Positions 34,516-42,540 of a stretch of 64,000 nt of DNA are shown in pieces; positions within the stretch are counted from its first letter, which is position 1, and the number at the start of each line of letters is the position of its first letter. The stretch comes from Photobacterium chitinilyticum (GTDB lineage: Bacteria; Pseudomonadota; Gammaproteobacteria; Enterobacterales; Vibrionaceae). The stretch covers positions 1 through 64,000 of the forward strand of contig NZ_RJLM01000006.1 in NCBI RefSeq assembly GCF_004104355.1, given 5' to 3'. The position numbers and the translations under genes are program-made. A model generated the notes under the pieces. It did no database searches and was not told the DNA's origin. It was given only the letters and a program-made list of their open reading frames with translations.

Positions 34516-35376
34516 ATGAAAAAGAAAGTTCTATTAACCGGGGCCAATGGCTTTTTTGGTACTCGTTTTATTAAGGCATACCAGCATCAGTTTGATATTT
34601 ATGCCACGGATGTTGAGCAGCTCGACATTACGGATAAAGAGCAAGTTATGGCGACCTTTGCGGAAGTACAGCCGGATTACGTCATTCATGCCGCCGCAAT
34701 TGCGGTAACGGACTTTTGTAACAAGCATCCGGATATCGCTCGCAAGGTTAACATTGACGGAGCTGTAAATGTTGCCGAGGCATGCCGCCAATACGGAAGC
34801 AAACTTGTTTTCATTAGTACCGAACAGGTCTTCAATGGCAATAAAGAGCCGGGTCCCTATAGCGAGACTGATATCCCGGTGCCGGATACTGTCTACGGAC
34901 AAAACAAGCTGGAGGCTGAAGGCAAATTGAGGACGATACTGGACGAGCTTTGGATCATTCGATTTACCTGGTTGTTTGGCCTGCCGGAGCGCCAGACCTC
35001 GATTAATCCGAATGTGGTCTGGAATACGCTGCAGAACCTGGTTTCCGGAACGGCGCTGGTGGAGCGGACGAACGAGTTTCGCGGGTTAACTTATGTGCAT
35101 GAGCTGATTGACCAATTCGACAGAATTTTCGATATCCCCTATGACACCTATCATGTAGGTGCCAAAAACGACCTGAGTCGATATGACATTACCCGCCATA
35201 TTCTGGTTGAGCTGGGGCAGGAAGCGCGTATCGAGCAGTTACTTGAAGGAGTTGCGGCACCGGCAACGCGGGATGTTCGCCTTGATACCTCAAAGCTTGC
35301 CATGCAAGGGATCACCTTTACCGACAGCCCAGAAGCCATTAGTCACTGTCTGAGTGAGTTTGGATTTAAGATTTAA
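34516..35376 (+). CDS. NAD(P)-dependent sugar epimerase/reductase, RmlD-like
   Basis: 286 residues from the ATG at 34516, nine bases after GGAGG (an ATG at 34507 abuts that site). Extended short-chain dehydrogenase: Rossmann motif LLTGANGFFGTRF, HAAAIAVTDFCNKHPDIARK, and catalytic YGQNK (DTVYGQNKLEAEGKL). General plan and length resemble RmlD (dTDP-4-dehydrorhamnose reductase), but the place in a PTS/glycyl radical operon suggests action on a catabolic sugar or sugar phosphate. E. coli's frw-pfl cluster has no such gene as far as I recall. Substrate unknown. Confidence 0.85.
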   Translation: MKKKVLLTGANGFFGTRFIKAYQHQFDIYATDVEQLDITDKEQVMATFAEVQPDYVIHAAAIAVTDFCNKHPDIARKVNIDGAVNVAEACRQYGSKLVFISTEQVFNGNKEPGPYSETDIPVPDTVYGQNKLEAEGKLRTILDELWIIRFTWLFGLPERQTSINPNVVWNTLQNLVSGTALVERTNEFRGLTYVHELIDQFDRIFDIPYDTYHVGAKNDLSRYDITRHILVELGQEARIEQLLEGVAAPATRDVRLDTSKLAMQGITFTDSPEAISHCLSEFGFKI

Positions 35377-35398
35377 TAGTAAGTAGTGGAGTTTACTG

Positions 35399-36076
35399 AT
35401 GATTTATATGTTAGATACGGCCAATATCGAGGCTATCGCAAAGGCGGTTGATTTGTATCCCCTTGCCGGTGTGACGACCAACCCATCGATCGTTGCCAAG
35501 GAAAATAGACCACTGCGGGAGATACTGCTGGATATCCGCGAAGTGATTGGTAGTGAACGGATGCTACACGCCCAGGTCATGGGCAAGAACGCCGAAGTTA
35601 TGCTGGAAGAAGCCAAGGCTTTACGTGAAATTGACCACGATATTATCGTCAAGGTACCGGTGACCCCGCAGGGATTGAAAGCGATGAAACTGATTGCCAT
35701 CGAGGGGATTCGGATTACGGCAACGGCTATTTTGACACCTCAGCAGGCATTGATGGCGGCTGTAGCTGGTGCCGAGTTCCTAGCTCCTTATGTCAACCGC
35801 CTTGATAATATTTGTTCGAACGGTGCGCAGGTTGCCAGTGAAATGGTTCACCTGATCAATACGTATCAGCTTGATGCCAAAGTGCTGGCGGCATCATTTA
35901 AGAATGTTCAGCAAGTTCATGAGGTTGCTATGGCAGGAGCTCATTCGGTGACGATTGCACCTGATGTCTTTGACCAGCTGTTGGTGCATCCCTTGACCGA
36001 TTCGGGCGTTGCTGGCTTTGTAAGTGATTGGGATGAGGTTTACGGTCATAATAAAACTGTATTGGATGTGATTTAA
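35399..36076 (+). CDS. fsaB: Fructose-6-phosphate aldolase (FsaA/FsaB family)
   Basis: 225 residues starting MIYMLDTANIEAIAKAVD, the normal start for the family. PLAGVTTNPSIVAKE, the Schiff-base lysine in IIVKVPVTPQGLKAM (about residue 86), and LAPYVNRLDN (the Tyr of the FSA active site) are present. FSA cleaves fructose 6-phosphate to dihydroxyacetone and glyceraldehyde 3-phosphate; some relatives are transaldolases, but the short length is that of FSA. Dihydroxyacetone could pass to GldA of the divergent operon, as suggested by the joint ptsA-fsaB-gldA grouping in E. coli. Confidence 0.9.
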   Translation: MIYMLDTANIEAIAKAVDLYPLAGVTTNPSIVAKENRPLREILLDIREVIGSERMLHAQVMGKNAEVMLEEAKALREIDHDIIVKVPVTPQGLKAMKLIAIEGIRITATAILTPQQALMAAVAGAEFLAPYVNRLDNICSNGAQVASEMVHLINTYQLDAKVLAASFKNVQQVHEVAMAGAHSVTIAPDVFDQLLVHPLTDSGVAGFVSDWDEVYGHNKTVLDVI

Positions 36077-36107
36077 TAGGCAGTTTGTATTATTAGGCTG
36101 CTAAACC

Positions 36108-36139
36108 AATAGGGTATAATGACGTCGTTATACCCTATT
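36108..36139 (+). other. Perfect 12-bp inverted repeat upstream of an EIIB gene
   Basis: AATAGGGTATAA and TTATACCCTATT flank an eight-base loop that contains the palindrome GACGTC. It lies 14 bases before the start codon at 36154, next to the ribosome site AAGGA. No T-run follows, so an mRNA structure affecting translation or stability, or an operator, is more likely than a terminator. Confidence 0.6.
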
Positions 36140-36153
36140 TAATAAGGATTGTT

Positions 36154-36501
36154 ATGTCGAAGCTTAGCCTTGTTGCTGTTACAGCCTGCGTCAGTGGCGT
36201 CGCCCACACTTATATGGCAGCGGAACAACTGGAAAAGCTAGCACAAAAGCATGGTTTTCGAATCAAGATCGAGACCCAGGGGGCGTTAGGCATGGAAAAT
36301 GTTCTGTCTGAGGAGGATATAGCATCGGCAGATCTGGCTATTATCATCTGTGACATCAGCATTGAAGGTATGGAGCGATTCAGCCGCTGTCGACAAGTGA
36401 AAATGAACATTCAGAAGGCGCTGCTTTCTCCTGACACTCTGATTGCAGCAATTGAGCGAGCCAGGGTGCTTCCGTTAGGTAGCGTGGTTGAACCGAAATA
36501 A
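36154..36501 (+). CDS. Fructose-family PTS EIIB, second of module 1
   Basis: 115 residues. Phosphorylation-site Cys12 in TACVSGVAHTYMAAE, then IETQGALGMENVLSEEDIAS and a C-terminal extension of about 15 residues beyond the other EIIBs. The DISIEGMERFSRCRQV region diverges from frwB (which has KNEDRFEG), so it may couple to a different EIIC or have a regulatory role. AAGGA precedes the ATG. Confidence 0.88.
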   Translation: MSKLSLVAVTACVSGVAHTYMAAEQLEKLAQKHGFRIKIETQGALGMENVLSEEDIASADLAIIICDISIEGMERFSRCRQVKMNIQKALLSPDTLIAAIERARVLPLGSVVEPK

Positions 36502-36614
36502 AGGATTGATAACCTTTTTATATATAAACAAGACAAGTTTAACTCTCCGGATGTCTTGACTATCCGCACCGGATCGAGACAATCACCTAAACAATAGTTA
36601 TTAATAGAGAATGT

Positions 36615-36917
36615 ATGAGAATTGTTGCGGTTACTGCCTGTCCGACTGGAATTGCCCATACTTATATGGCGGCGGCAGAGCTAAAAAAAGCGGCGCAGCC
36701 GTTGGGAATTCAGATCATGGTTGAAACCCAAGGTGCGATGGGGATAGAAAACCAGCTAAGCTTTCAGGATATTGGCCGGGCGGATGTTGTATTGATTGCC
36801 TCGGATATTGAAATAGAGCACCGTGCTCGTTTTTCCGGTAGCAAGATCCACTGCGTCACCATTGAAGAAGTGCTGACCGATCCTGCTAGTGTTTTGCGCC
36901 GTTGCCAAGAGCTTTGA
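36615..36917 (+). CDS. Fructose-family PTS EIIB, third of module 1 (FrwD-like)
   Basis: 100 residues, MRIVAVTACPTGIAHTYM with Cys9 as the phosphorylation site, then VETQGAMGIENQLSFQDIGR. It closely resembles the EIIB at 49986-50300 in module 3 (same TACPTGIAHTYMAA and CQ(E/Q)L end), probably the orthologue of E. coli FrwD. A 113-base gap without a gene precedes it. Followed by the HPr-like-EIIA gene after 24 bases. Confidence 0.9.
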   Translation: MRIVAVTACPTGIAHTYMAAAELKKAAQPLGIQIMVETQGAMGIENQLSFQDIGRADVVLIASDIEIEHRARFSGSKIHCVTIEEVLTDPASVLRRCQEL

Positions 36918-36941
36918 TTCGAGGCTGATGATTCAAGAACT

Positions 36942-37781
36942 ATGATCGAACGCCGTATTACCTTCATTATTGGTGATGAAGGTATTCCTTCCTGGAAACT
37001 CAATCAGCTGAAAATCCTGGCAGGGTATTTTCGTGCCGTAGTGGTGATGCAAAATGTCACTCGTTTGTGCCAGGCGAATGCCGAACAGCCGGTTCGTATC
37101 ATGAGCCTAGGCTGTATGCCGGGTGATTTGTGTCAGTTGCTTATCGAAGGTTCCGATGCTGAGTTGGCCTGTATGGTGCTGACCGACTTTGTCGCTGAGC
37201 AATTCTTGTTGGTGAAAACTAGCGGCAAGAAAAAGAACCGTAATGCATGCAGTGTTGTACGTAGTGATAAGGCAAATAGCGCCTTTTATCTGCCTTTTGA
37301 AATGGTTATTTTAACTCAGGCTGTGTCAGCAGAGCAGATAAACCTAATTCAGGCAAGTGATGTAAAGGAAATGTTGTTGCCCCGACTATGTGAGATGCTC
37401 AATCCTGACAATCCAGCGCTGTTACTCGAAATGATGCAAGAGCGCGAGCAAATTTCGTCGACATGTATGGGAAATGAAATTGCGCTGCCTCATATTATGT
37501 CAGTAGAGATCAAGCAGCCTGCAATGGCAGTGATTCAGCTATCGCAACCGGTTGAGTGGGGATCAAATCGAGGTCCTGTGACTCGATTGATTGCGATGGT
37601 ATTACCCGCGCCAGCCCGGCGGCCCCATATCGAAGCTTTTGCTCATTTTTCACAAGCACTGCTAGAGCCTGATTATTGCCGTTTACTGACAGAAAATACT
37701 GAGCCGGAAGCGATCAAAGCGGTAATTCTTCATACATTATCTCGTCCGTTTACAGTGAGCTGCGATACTCCGAAGGAGTAA
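36942..37781 (+). CDS. Degenerate HPr-like domain fused to fructose-type EIIA
   Basis: 279 residues. Residues about 1-90 have an HPr-like pattern (RRITFIIGDEGIPSWKLNQL, then IRIMSLG-like and GSDAELACMVLTDF strands and helices) but the usual 'G-[IL]-H-x-R-P-A' motif reads GIPSWKLNQ, so the phosphorylated histidine is absent. Residues about 125-275 form an EIIA(Fru) domain with its active histidine in NEIALPHIMSVEIK. A similar EIIA-like gene stands next to the AraC regulator in the V. cholerae mannose PTS locus. Role could be regulatory, with the HPr-like part as a binding module. Last gene of the operon; overlaps the convergent AraC gene by 32 bases. Confidence 0.75.
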   Translation: MIERRITFIIGDEGIPSWKLNQLKILAGYFRAVVVMQNVTRLCQANAEQPVRIMSLGCMPGDLCQLLIEGSDAELACMVLTDFVAEQFLLVKTSGKKKNRNACSVVRSDKANSAFYLPFEMVILTQAVSAEQINLIQASDVKEMLLPRLCEMLNPDNPALLLEMMQEREQISSTCMGNEIALPHIMSVEIKQPAMAVIQLSQPVEWGSNRGPVTRLIAMVLPAPARRPHIEAFAHFSQALLEPDYCRLLTENTEPEAIKAVILHTLSRPFTVSCDTPKE

Positions 37782-38595
37782 GTCCTGTTTTGTTCTTGAA
37801 TACCCGGAAAAAATAATTCACATCCTGAAAGCCACATCGGGTGGCTACCTCGTGCAATCGGAAGGTGTACTTTTTGAGCATGAACTTGGCACGCTCTATC
37901 CTGACCCAGGTGATGTAATCGGCTAACCGCATATGGCCCTGTTGGCGAAACAGGCGCGAGAGGTGATTGGGGCTGATATTGAAGCGCGTGGCAATACTAT
38001 CTCGACTGATTGCCCGGTGAAAGTTTTCCTGGATGTAAATACAGATCCCCTGATAGAGATCTTCGCTGCGTTTTTTGGCAGAACTTGCAGGTACAGATAG
38101 CATGCTCTGGCAATAGCTCATCAGAGCCAGTAGCAGGTGTTCGTCCATCGGTTGCTGAAGCGGCTCTTTGGACAGAGCATTGAGTGCTGACAGTATATGG
38201 TCGATGGCGTGCCCTGTACGTGTCTGGATACTGTGTTTTTGTATATCGTGAAAATTAGTCTGATCTTTTGTTTTGCTGACGAGACTAAAGCCAAGTTGGC
38301 GACGGCCAAACAGCAGGCTTAGTACTGAACAATCTGTATCCCAGTTGGGTTTGTTCCAGCTGTTAGGCGGAATATATATTGCGTCTCCTGCCATGATTTT
38401 TACTTCGGTGATCCCAAGTTCCGGATCTTCGAGCTCGTTAATGTACTCTCCGCTGATCACCAGCTCCAGACGGGGAAAGTTAACCTGATAGCTAAACGGG
38501 GGCGGCGTTACCTGATCACCGGCGAACCAAATACGGTTGAAGTGCTCTCGCTCTGAAAGCAGGGTATCGATAAGATCATGGAAAACCTTGCCCAT
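37750..38595 (-). CDS. AraC-family transcription regulator, copy 2 (YijO-like)
   Basis: 281 residues from MGKVFHDLIDTLLSEREH; AGAGGTG lies upstream of this ATG (the frame extends to 38625). Cupin-like sensor domain (VNFPRLELVISGEYINELED, IYIPPNSWNKPNW) and two helix-turn-helix motifs at the end (ATRFNISPNHLSRLFRQQGH, VATRCGFQDVNYFFRVFKNK). Nearly the same in design as copy 3, more distant from copy 1. It is divergent from the EIIABC gene and beside shared operator site C, so it is the leading candidate to bind those sites. Its 3' end overlaps the preceding convergent gene. Confidence 0.9.
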   Translation of the reverse strand: MGKVFHDLIDTLLSEREHFNRIWFAGDQVTPPPFSYQVNFPRLELVISGEYINELEDPELGITEVKIMAGDAIYIPPNSWNKPNWDTDCSVLSLLFGRRQLGFSLVSKTKDQTNFHDIQKHSIQTRTGHAIDHILSALNALSKEPLQQPMDEHLLLALMSYCQSMLSVPASSAKKRSEDLYQGICIYIQENFHRAISRDSIATRFNISPNHLSRLFRQQGHMRLADYITWVRIERAKFMLKKYTFRLHEVATRCGFQDVNYFFRVFKNKTGLTPSEYRSSL

Positions 38596-39074
38596 GGTGT
38601 TAACACCTCTTTTTATATCAGCCAAGTTATTTCGGCTTAGTTATTGACCTAGTTATTGGTTCAGTAAATAGCGCCATCATTATTCATTGCCCCGGGCCGA
38701 GTTACTACCGAGAAAGAAGATTTGAATATTATCCGTGAACTGGGTCACGAAAAATCGCCTATTCCCCTCGTGTGTTTAGTTACTCCTGTCTAGCATTTGA
38801 GTTTTTTTGATACGAGTAGATAGAGATTACCAATAACGAAAAACACATGAATTCTTAGTTTAAGGCTATGATTTATATTGATTAATGTGTTTTTGGCGTT
38901 ATTTGCAAGCTATGGGTGGCTTGATGAGGCTTGGATCACAAAATGGTTTGTGTGTTACAAATATCCAGTAAATGCCTCTCTGGTACACTATAAGAGTGGG
39001 GCCGGATCGCTGAAAATATCCCCAACGGCAACACTAATGCTGAACTTAAAAGTATAAATACAGGGGGAACACTC
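38596..39074. promoter_or_regulatory. Divergent promoter region between AraC copy 2 and the EIIABC gene
   Basis: 479 bases with no gene. Contains the CRP-like site 38925-38940 (TGAGG-N6-TCACA, 8 of 10 positions) followed by shared operator C. A possible -10 (TATAAG) is near 38989 and leads to the EIIABC gene, whose ribosome site AGGGGG is at about 39061. The left part should contain the araC promoter, not identified. Confidence 0.6.
38955..38970 (-). promoter_or_regulatory. Shared operator, site C (EIIABC gene)
   Basis: TACTGGATATTTGTAA on the minus strand, 105 bases upstream of the EIIABC start and 14 bases downstream of a CRP-like site. It is the copy closest to the five-site consensus. 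Confidence 0.65.
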
Positions 39075-40976
39075 ATGATCACCAATTTGATTAATGAGCA
39101 GTTGATTTGCCTGAACCTTCAGGCGACAAGCAAAGAAGAGGTTTTTGTCGAAATGATCGACTTGCTGCACAGGCAAGGTCGAGTTCACGACAAAGCACAG
39201 TTTTTAGCTGACATCCATGCGCGTGAGGAACTGGGTAATACCGGTTTTGAAGAGGGTGTTGCACTGCCACATGCGAAAAGTGGTGCAGTTGTTGAACCCG
39301 CAGTGGCTATTGGTATAAGTCGCAGCGGTATTGAATACGGCGCTGATGACGGCCTGCCATCCAAACTTTTTTTCATGATTGCCTCACCTGACGGCGGCGC
39401 AAACCACCATATTGAAGTGTTGGCCGAGCTGTCATCCAAGCTGATTGAAGACGGCTTTATTGATGCCTTTATGTCGGCCAAGAGCGAGCAAGAGGCTCTC
39501 AGCCTGTTGTTGGAAAAAAACGAGTCGAATGAAGCAATGCCGGCGGCTGACAAAGGATTGCTGATTGGCGTTACTGGTTGTCCTGCGGGTGTTGCTCATA
39601 CCTACCTTGCTGCCGAGGCGCTGGAAAAAGCGGCTGCCGAGCTTGGTTACGAAATGAAAGTAGAAACCAACGGTTCTATCGGGGTGAAGAACACCCCGAC
39701 AGCCGAAGAAATCGAACGTGCAGAAGCCATTATTGTTAGTTGTGATAAACAAGTGGATATGACTCGATTCGCAGGTAAAAAATTGGTTAAAACGGGTGTG
39801 AAAGCACCGATCAAAGATGGCAAGGGGCTTATTAATCAAGCACTACAGGCTGCACCTTATCAAAGTTCAGGTGATGATGCCCCTGTGCAAACCGAGAGCA
39901 AAGTTTCTCAGGCACGATCGGATTTGTACCGTTACCTGATGAATGGCGTATCACATATGATCCCGTTCGTGGTAACCGGTGGTCTGTTAATTGCTTTGGC
40001 CTTGGCCTTGGGTGGTCAGCCGTCAGAGGCTGGAATGGCTATTCCTGAAGGTAGCATGTGGCAGAAAGTGCTCGATGTCGGTGTCGTTGCCTTTACTCTG
40101 ATGATCCCGATCCTTGCAGGCTATATTGCCTACGCGATTGCTGATCGTCCTGCATTGGCTCCGGGTCTGATTGGTGGCTGGATCGCTAATAACGGCTCAT
40201 TCTATGGCGCTGAGGCGGGTACCGGATTTATCGGTGCAATTGTTGCCGGTCTTTTAGTCGGCTACTTCGTTAAATGGTTGGTGAGCATTGACTATCACAA
40301 GTTTATCCAGCCTTTGGTGCCAATCATGATTGCACCGATTGCGGGTAGTTTGTTTATCTCCAGCCTGTTTATCTTTGTTATCGGCGCGCCAATTGCGAGC
40401 CTGATGGATGGCCTGAATGCAATGCTAACCAGCATGAGCACAGGTAACGTGGTTCTGCTGGGTATCGTACTGGGAGGTATGGCAGGCTTTGATATGGGCG
40501 GTCCATTTAACAAGGTTGCCTTCCTGTTCTCAGTCGGCATGATAGCCAGTGGGCAGACACAGTTTATGGGCGCTATGGCGTGTGCCATTCCGGTTGCACC
40601 ATTAGGCATGGGCTTGGCAACTATTATTGGCCGCAAGCTTAATTTGTTTGAAGAGTCCGAACTTGAAGCGGGTAAAGCCGCAAGTGCAATGGGGCTGGTG
40701 GGTATCTCTGAAGGTGCGATTCCGTTCGCCGCACAAGATCCGATGTCAGTGATCCCTGCCAACGTACTTGGCTCGATGGTTGCTGCTGTGATGGCATTCT
40801 CCTTTGGTATTACCAACAGCGTGGCACACGGTGGTCCGGTGGTAGCGTTACTGGGTGCGATGAACAAACCACTAATGGCTATCGTATGTATGATTGCAGG
40901 TTCGGTGGTAACGGCACTGGTTGCTATTTCTCTGAAGAAAATGCGTCAGGCAAAAGCACAGGCTGCCTTAGCATAA
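39075..40976 (+). CDS. PTS EIIABC permease, fructose family, probably mannose-specific
   Basis: 633 residues. EIIA domain 1-150 with active His66 in EGVALPHAKSGAV; EIIB 160-260 with Cys169 in VTGCPAGVAHTYLAAE; EIIC about 290-630 with SHMIPFVVTGGLLIALALAL, GGMAGFDMGGPFNKVAFLFS and GISEGAIPFAAQDPMSVIPA. With the phosphomannose isomerase gene downstream, it parallels the V. cholerae locus where an EIIABC protein of this type imports mannose. The specificity is therefore inferred from context and a known relative, not from sequence motifs. Two strong hairpins separate it from manA. Confidence 0.9.
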   Translation: MITNLINEQLICLNLQATSKEEVFVEMIDLLHRQGRVHDKAQFLADIHAREELGNTGFEEGVALPHAKSGAVVEPAVAIGISRSGIEYGADDGLPSKLFFMIASPDGGANHHIEVLAELSSKLIEDGFIDAFMSAKSEQEALSLLLEKNESNEAMPAADKGLLIGVTGCPAGVAHTYLAAEALEKAAAELGYEMKVETNGSIGVKNTPTAEEIERAEAIIVSCDKQVDMTRFAGKKLVKTGVKAPIKDGKGLINQALQAAPYQSSGDDAPVQTESKVSQARSDLYRYLMNGVSHMIPFVVTGGLLIALALALGGQPSEAGMAIPEGSMWQKVLDVGVVAFTLMIPILAGYIAYAIADRPALAPGLIGGWIANNGSFYGAEAGTGFIGAIVAGLLVGYFVKWLVSIDYHKFIQPLVPIMIAPIAGSLFISSLFIFVIGAPIASLMDGLNAMLTSMSTGNVVLLGIVLGGMAGFDMGGPFNKVAFLFSVGMIASGQTQFMGAMACAIPVAPLGMGLATIIGRKLNLFEESELEAGKAASAMGLVGISEGAIPFAAQDPMSVIPANVLGSMVAAVMAFSFGITNSVAHGGPVVALLGAMNKPLMAIVCMIAGSVVTALVAISLKKMRQAKAQAALA

Positions 40977-41015
40977 TCCCTGATAGAATAAGCAAACATA
41001 GAAACGTGTAATAGG

Positions 41016-41064
41016 GCATGCCAGCACCCTGAGTAGTTTGTACTTAACCCCCACGCTGGCATGC
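41016..41064 (+). repeat. Inverted repeat after the EIIABC gene
   Basis: GCATGCCAGC and GCTGGCATGC, a perfect 10-bp pair 29 bases apart, precede the terminator at 41067. May fold as the upper stem of a larger structure protecting the mRNA 3' end. Confidence 0.5.
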
Positions 41065-41066
41065 AT

Positions 41067-41115
41067 GCTCCCTTCTTTCTTCTCATTAGAGAGTAAAGGA
41101 GGGGGCTTTTTCTTT
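41067..41115 (+). terminator. Terminator after the EIIABC gene
   Basis: GCTCCCTTCTTT pairs with AAAGGAGGGGGC (one or two G-T or mismatched positions) and TTTTTCTTT follows. This suggests that manA, which starts 160 bases on, has its own promoter or is reached by read-through. Confidence 0.75.
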
Positions 41116-41274
41116 AGCAATAGAGTTAACTATTTGACATACAAATGCCATTTCAAAATTGTCAGATTCTGCTAAAATTCTGCGTTGCTTTAGAGCATTG
41201 CAAGCTAGCTAACGATACTGATTCCATGAGTAATTTGTATTGATGAAATCAGTATTTAAACGAAAGGTAAAACA

Positions 41275-42474
41275 ATGACCGTTTCCACTTCTCCTTGTTT
41301 CTTCCGCATGCATAATGTTATTCAAGATTATGCATGGGGCAGTACGACATCGATTGAATCTCTGTTTGGCATCGCCAACCCAGAAGGTAAACCACAGGCA
41401 GAAATCTGGATGGGTGTCCATCCTAACGGTTGTTCGAAGATTGATGTTGCCGGAAAGGCTACCCGCCTTGCAGAGTTCATCGATACAGATAAAGCAGCCA
41501 TTATCGGCGCGGATACTGAACAGCAGTTTGGTGAGCTTCCTTACCTGTTTAAGGTATTGGCAGCTGACAAGGCATTATCGATTCAGGTGCATCCGAGCAA
41601 GTCACAGGCCGAAGTGGGTTTTGCCAAAGAGCAAGACGCAGGCATCCCTCATAGTGCCGGTCACCGTAACTACAAAGATCCTAACCACAAGCCAGAGCTT
41701 GTCTATGCACTAACCCCTTACCAGGCCATGAATGGTTTTCGCGAAATAGCCCAAATCGTGACCCTCTTCCGCTGTCTGGAAATTGCTGATTTGCAGGCAT
41801 TAGTGGTTGCGCTTGAAGAAAATCAAAATGAAGGTGGTTTGCGTCAGTTTTTTGAAGCGATGCTCTCGCTCCGGGGAGAAACGAAAGAAACAGCCGTTAG
41901 CGGGTTATTGACTTATGCCGAGCAGCATAAAGACGATGCATTGTTTGCCTTGATTTTGGAGCTTGCCGAGCAGTACCCGGGTGATATCGGCCTGTTCTCG
42001 CCGCTGATGCTAAATGTGCTAATACTACAGCCGGGTGAGGCAATGTTCTTGGATGCCTGTACTCCGCATGCTTATATCAAGGGCACTGGCCTTGAGATAA
42101 TGGCGAATTCTGACAATGTACTGCGCGCTGGGCTGACACCAAAACATATGGACATCAGCGAACTGGTAACAAGTACGCGTTTCGTTCCTATGCCAGCAGA
42201 TACCTTGTTACTCGCACCGGAGCAATCGGAAGGCGGCTTGCATTACCCAATTCCGGTACCTGATTTTAAATTCAGTGTTTATCATAGCCAGCAGGAAATA
42301 GTCTTGACGATGTCCAGTGCTGAAATTTTGTTGGCGATTGATGAGCCAGTAACTGTTATTCACTCTAATGGTGAGACATTGACAATCGAGAAAGGGGAAT
42401 CAATGTTTATTCCCAACTATGCCGGAAGCTATACAGCGACCTCAACGGGACGGTTTGCCCGAGCATATAATTGA
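41275..42474 (+). CDS. manA: Mannose-6-phosphate isomerase, class I
   Basis: 399-residue zinc enzyme converting mannose 6-phosphate to fructose 6-phosphate. Type I signatures are clear: NVIQDYAWGSTTSIESLFG at the start, PQAEIWMGVHPNG, SIQVHPSKSQAE with zinc-ligand Gln and His, HKPELVYALTPYQAMNGF, and DACTPHAYIKGTGLEIMANS containing a further zinc His and the active-site region. Length matches E. coli ManA (391). The pairing with the upstream EIIABC gives a short route for mannose into glycolysis. Confidence 0.96.
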   Translation: MTVSTSPCFFRMHNVIQDYAWGSTTSIESLFGIANPEGKPQAEIWMGVHPNGCSKIDVAGKATRLAEFIDTDKAAIIGADTEQQFGELPYLFKVLAADKALSIQVHPSKSQAEVGFAKEQDAGIPHSAGHRNYKDPNHKPELVYALTPYQAMNGFREIAQIVTLFRCLEIADLQALVVALEENQNEGGLRQFFEAMLSLRGETKETAVSGLLTYAEQHKDDALFALILELAEQYPGDIGLFSPLMLNVLILQPGEAMFLDACTPHAYIKGTGLEIMANSDNVLRAGLTPKHMDISELVTSTRFVPMPADTLLLAPEQSEGGLHYPIPVPDFKFSVYHSQQEIVLTMSSAEILLAIDEPVTVIHSNGETLTIEKGESMFIPNYAGSYTATSTGRFARAYN

Positions 42475-42490
42475 TCGGTAAGCATTATTC

Positions 42491-42519
42491 AAAGCCAGTC
42501 ACATTGACTGGCTTTTTTA
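42491..42519. terminator. Bidirectional terminator between manA and the amylase gene
   Basis: AAGCCAGTC / GACTGGCTT perfect 9-bp stem with a 5-base loop, followed by TTTTTTAT; serves manA and could serve the convergent amylase gene. Confidence 0.9.
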
Positions 42520-42540
42520 TTACTTAATTTCAACCGCTTA

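Noticed and set aside
40295-40867. 190-codon frame antisense to the EIIABC gene
   Set aside because: Mirror of the repetitive membrane codons of EIIC; no independent features.
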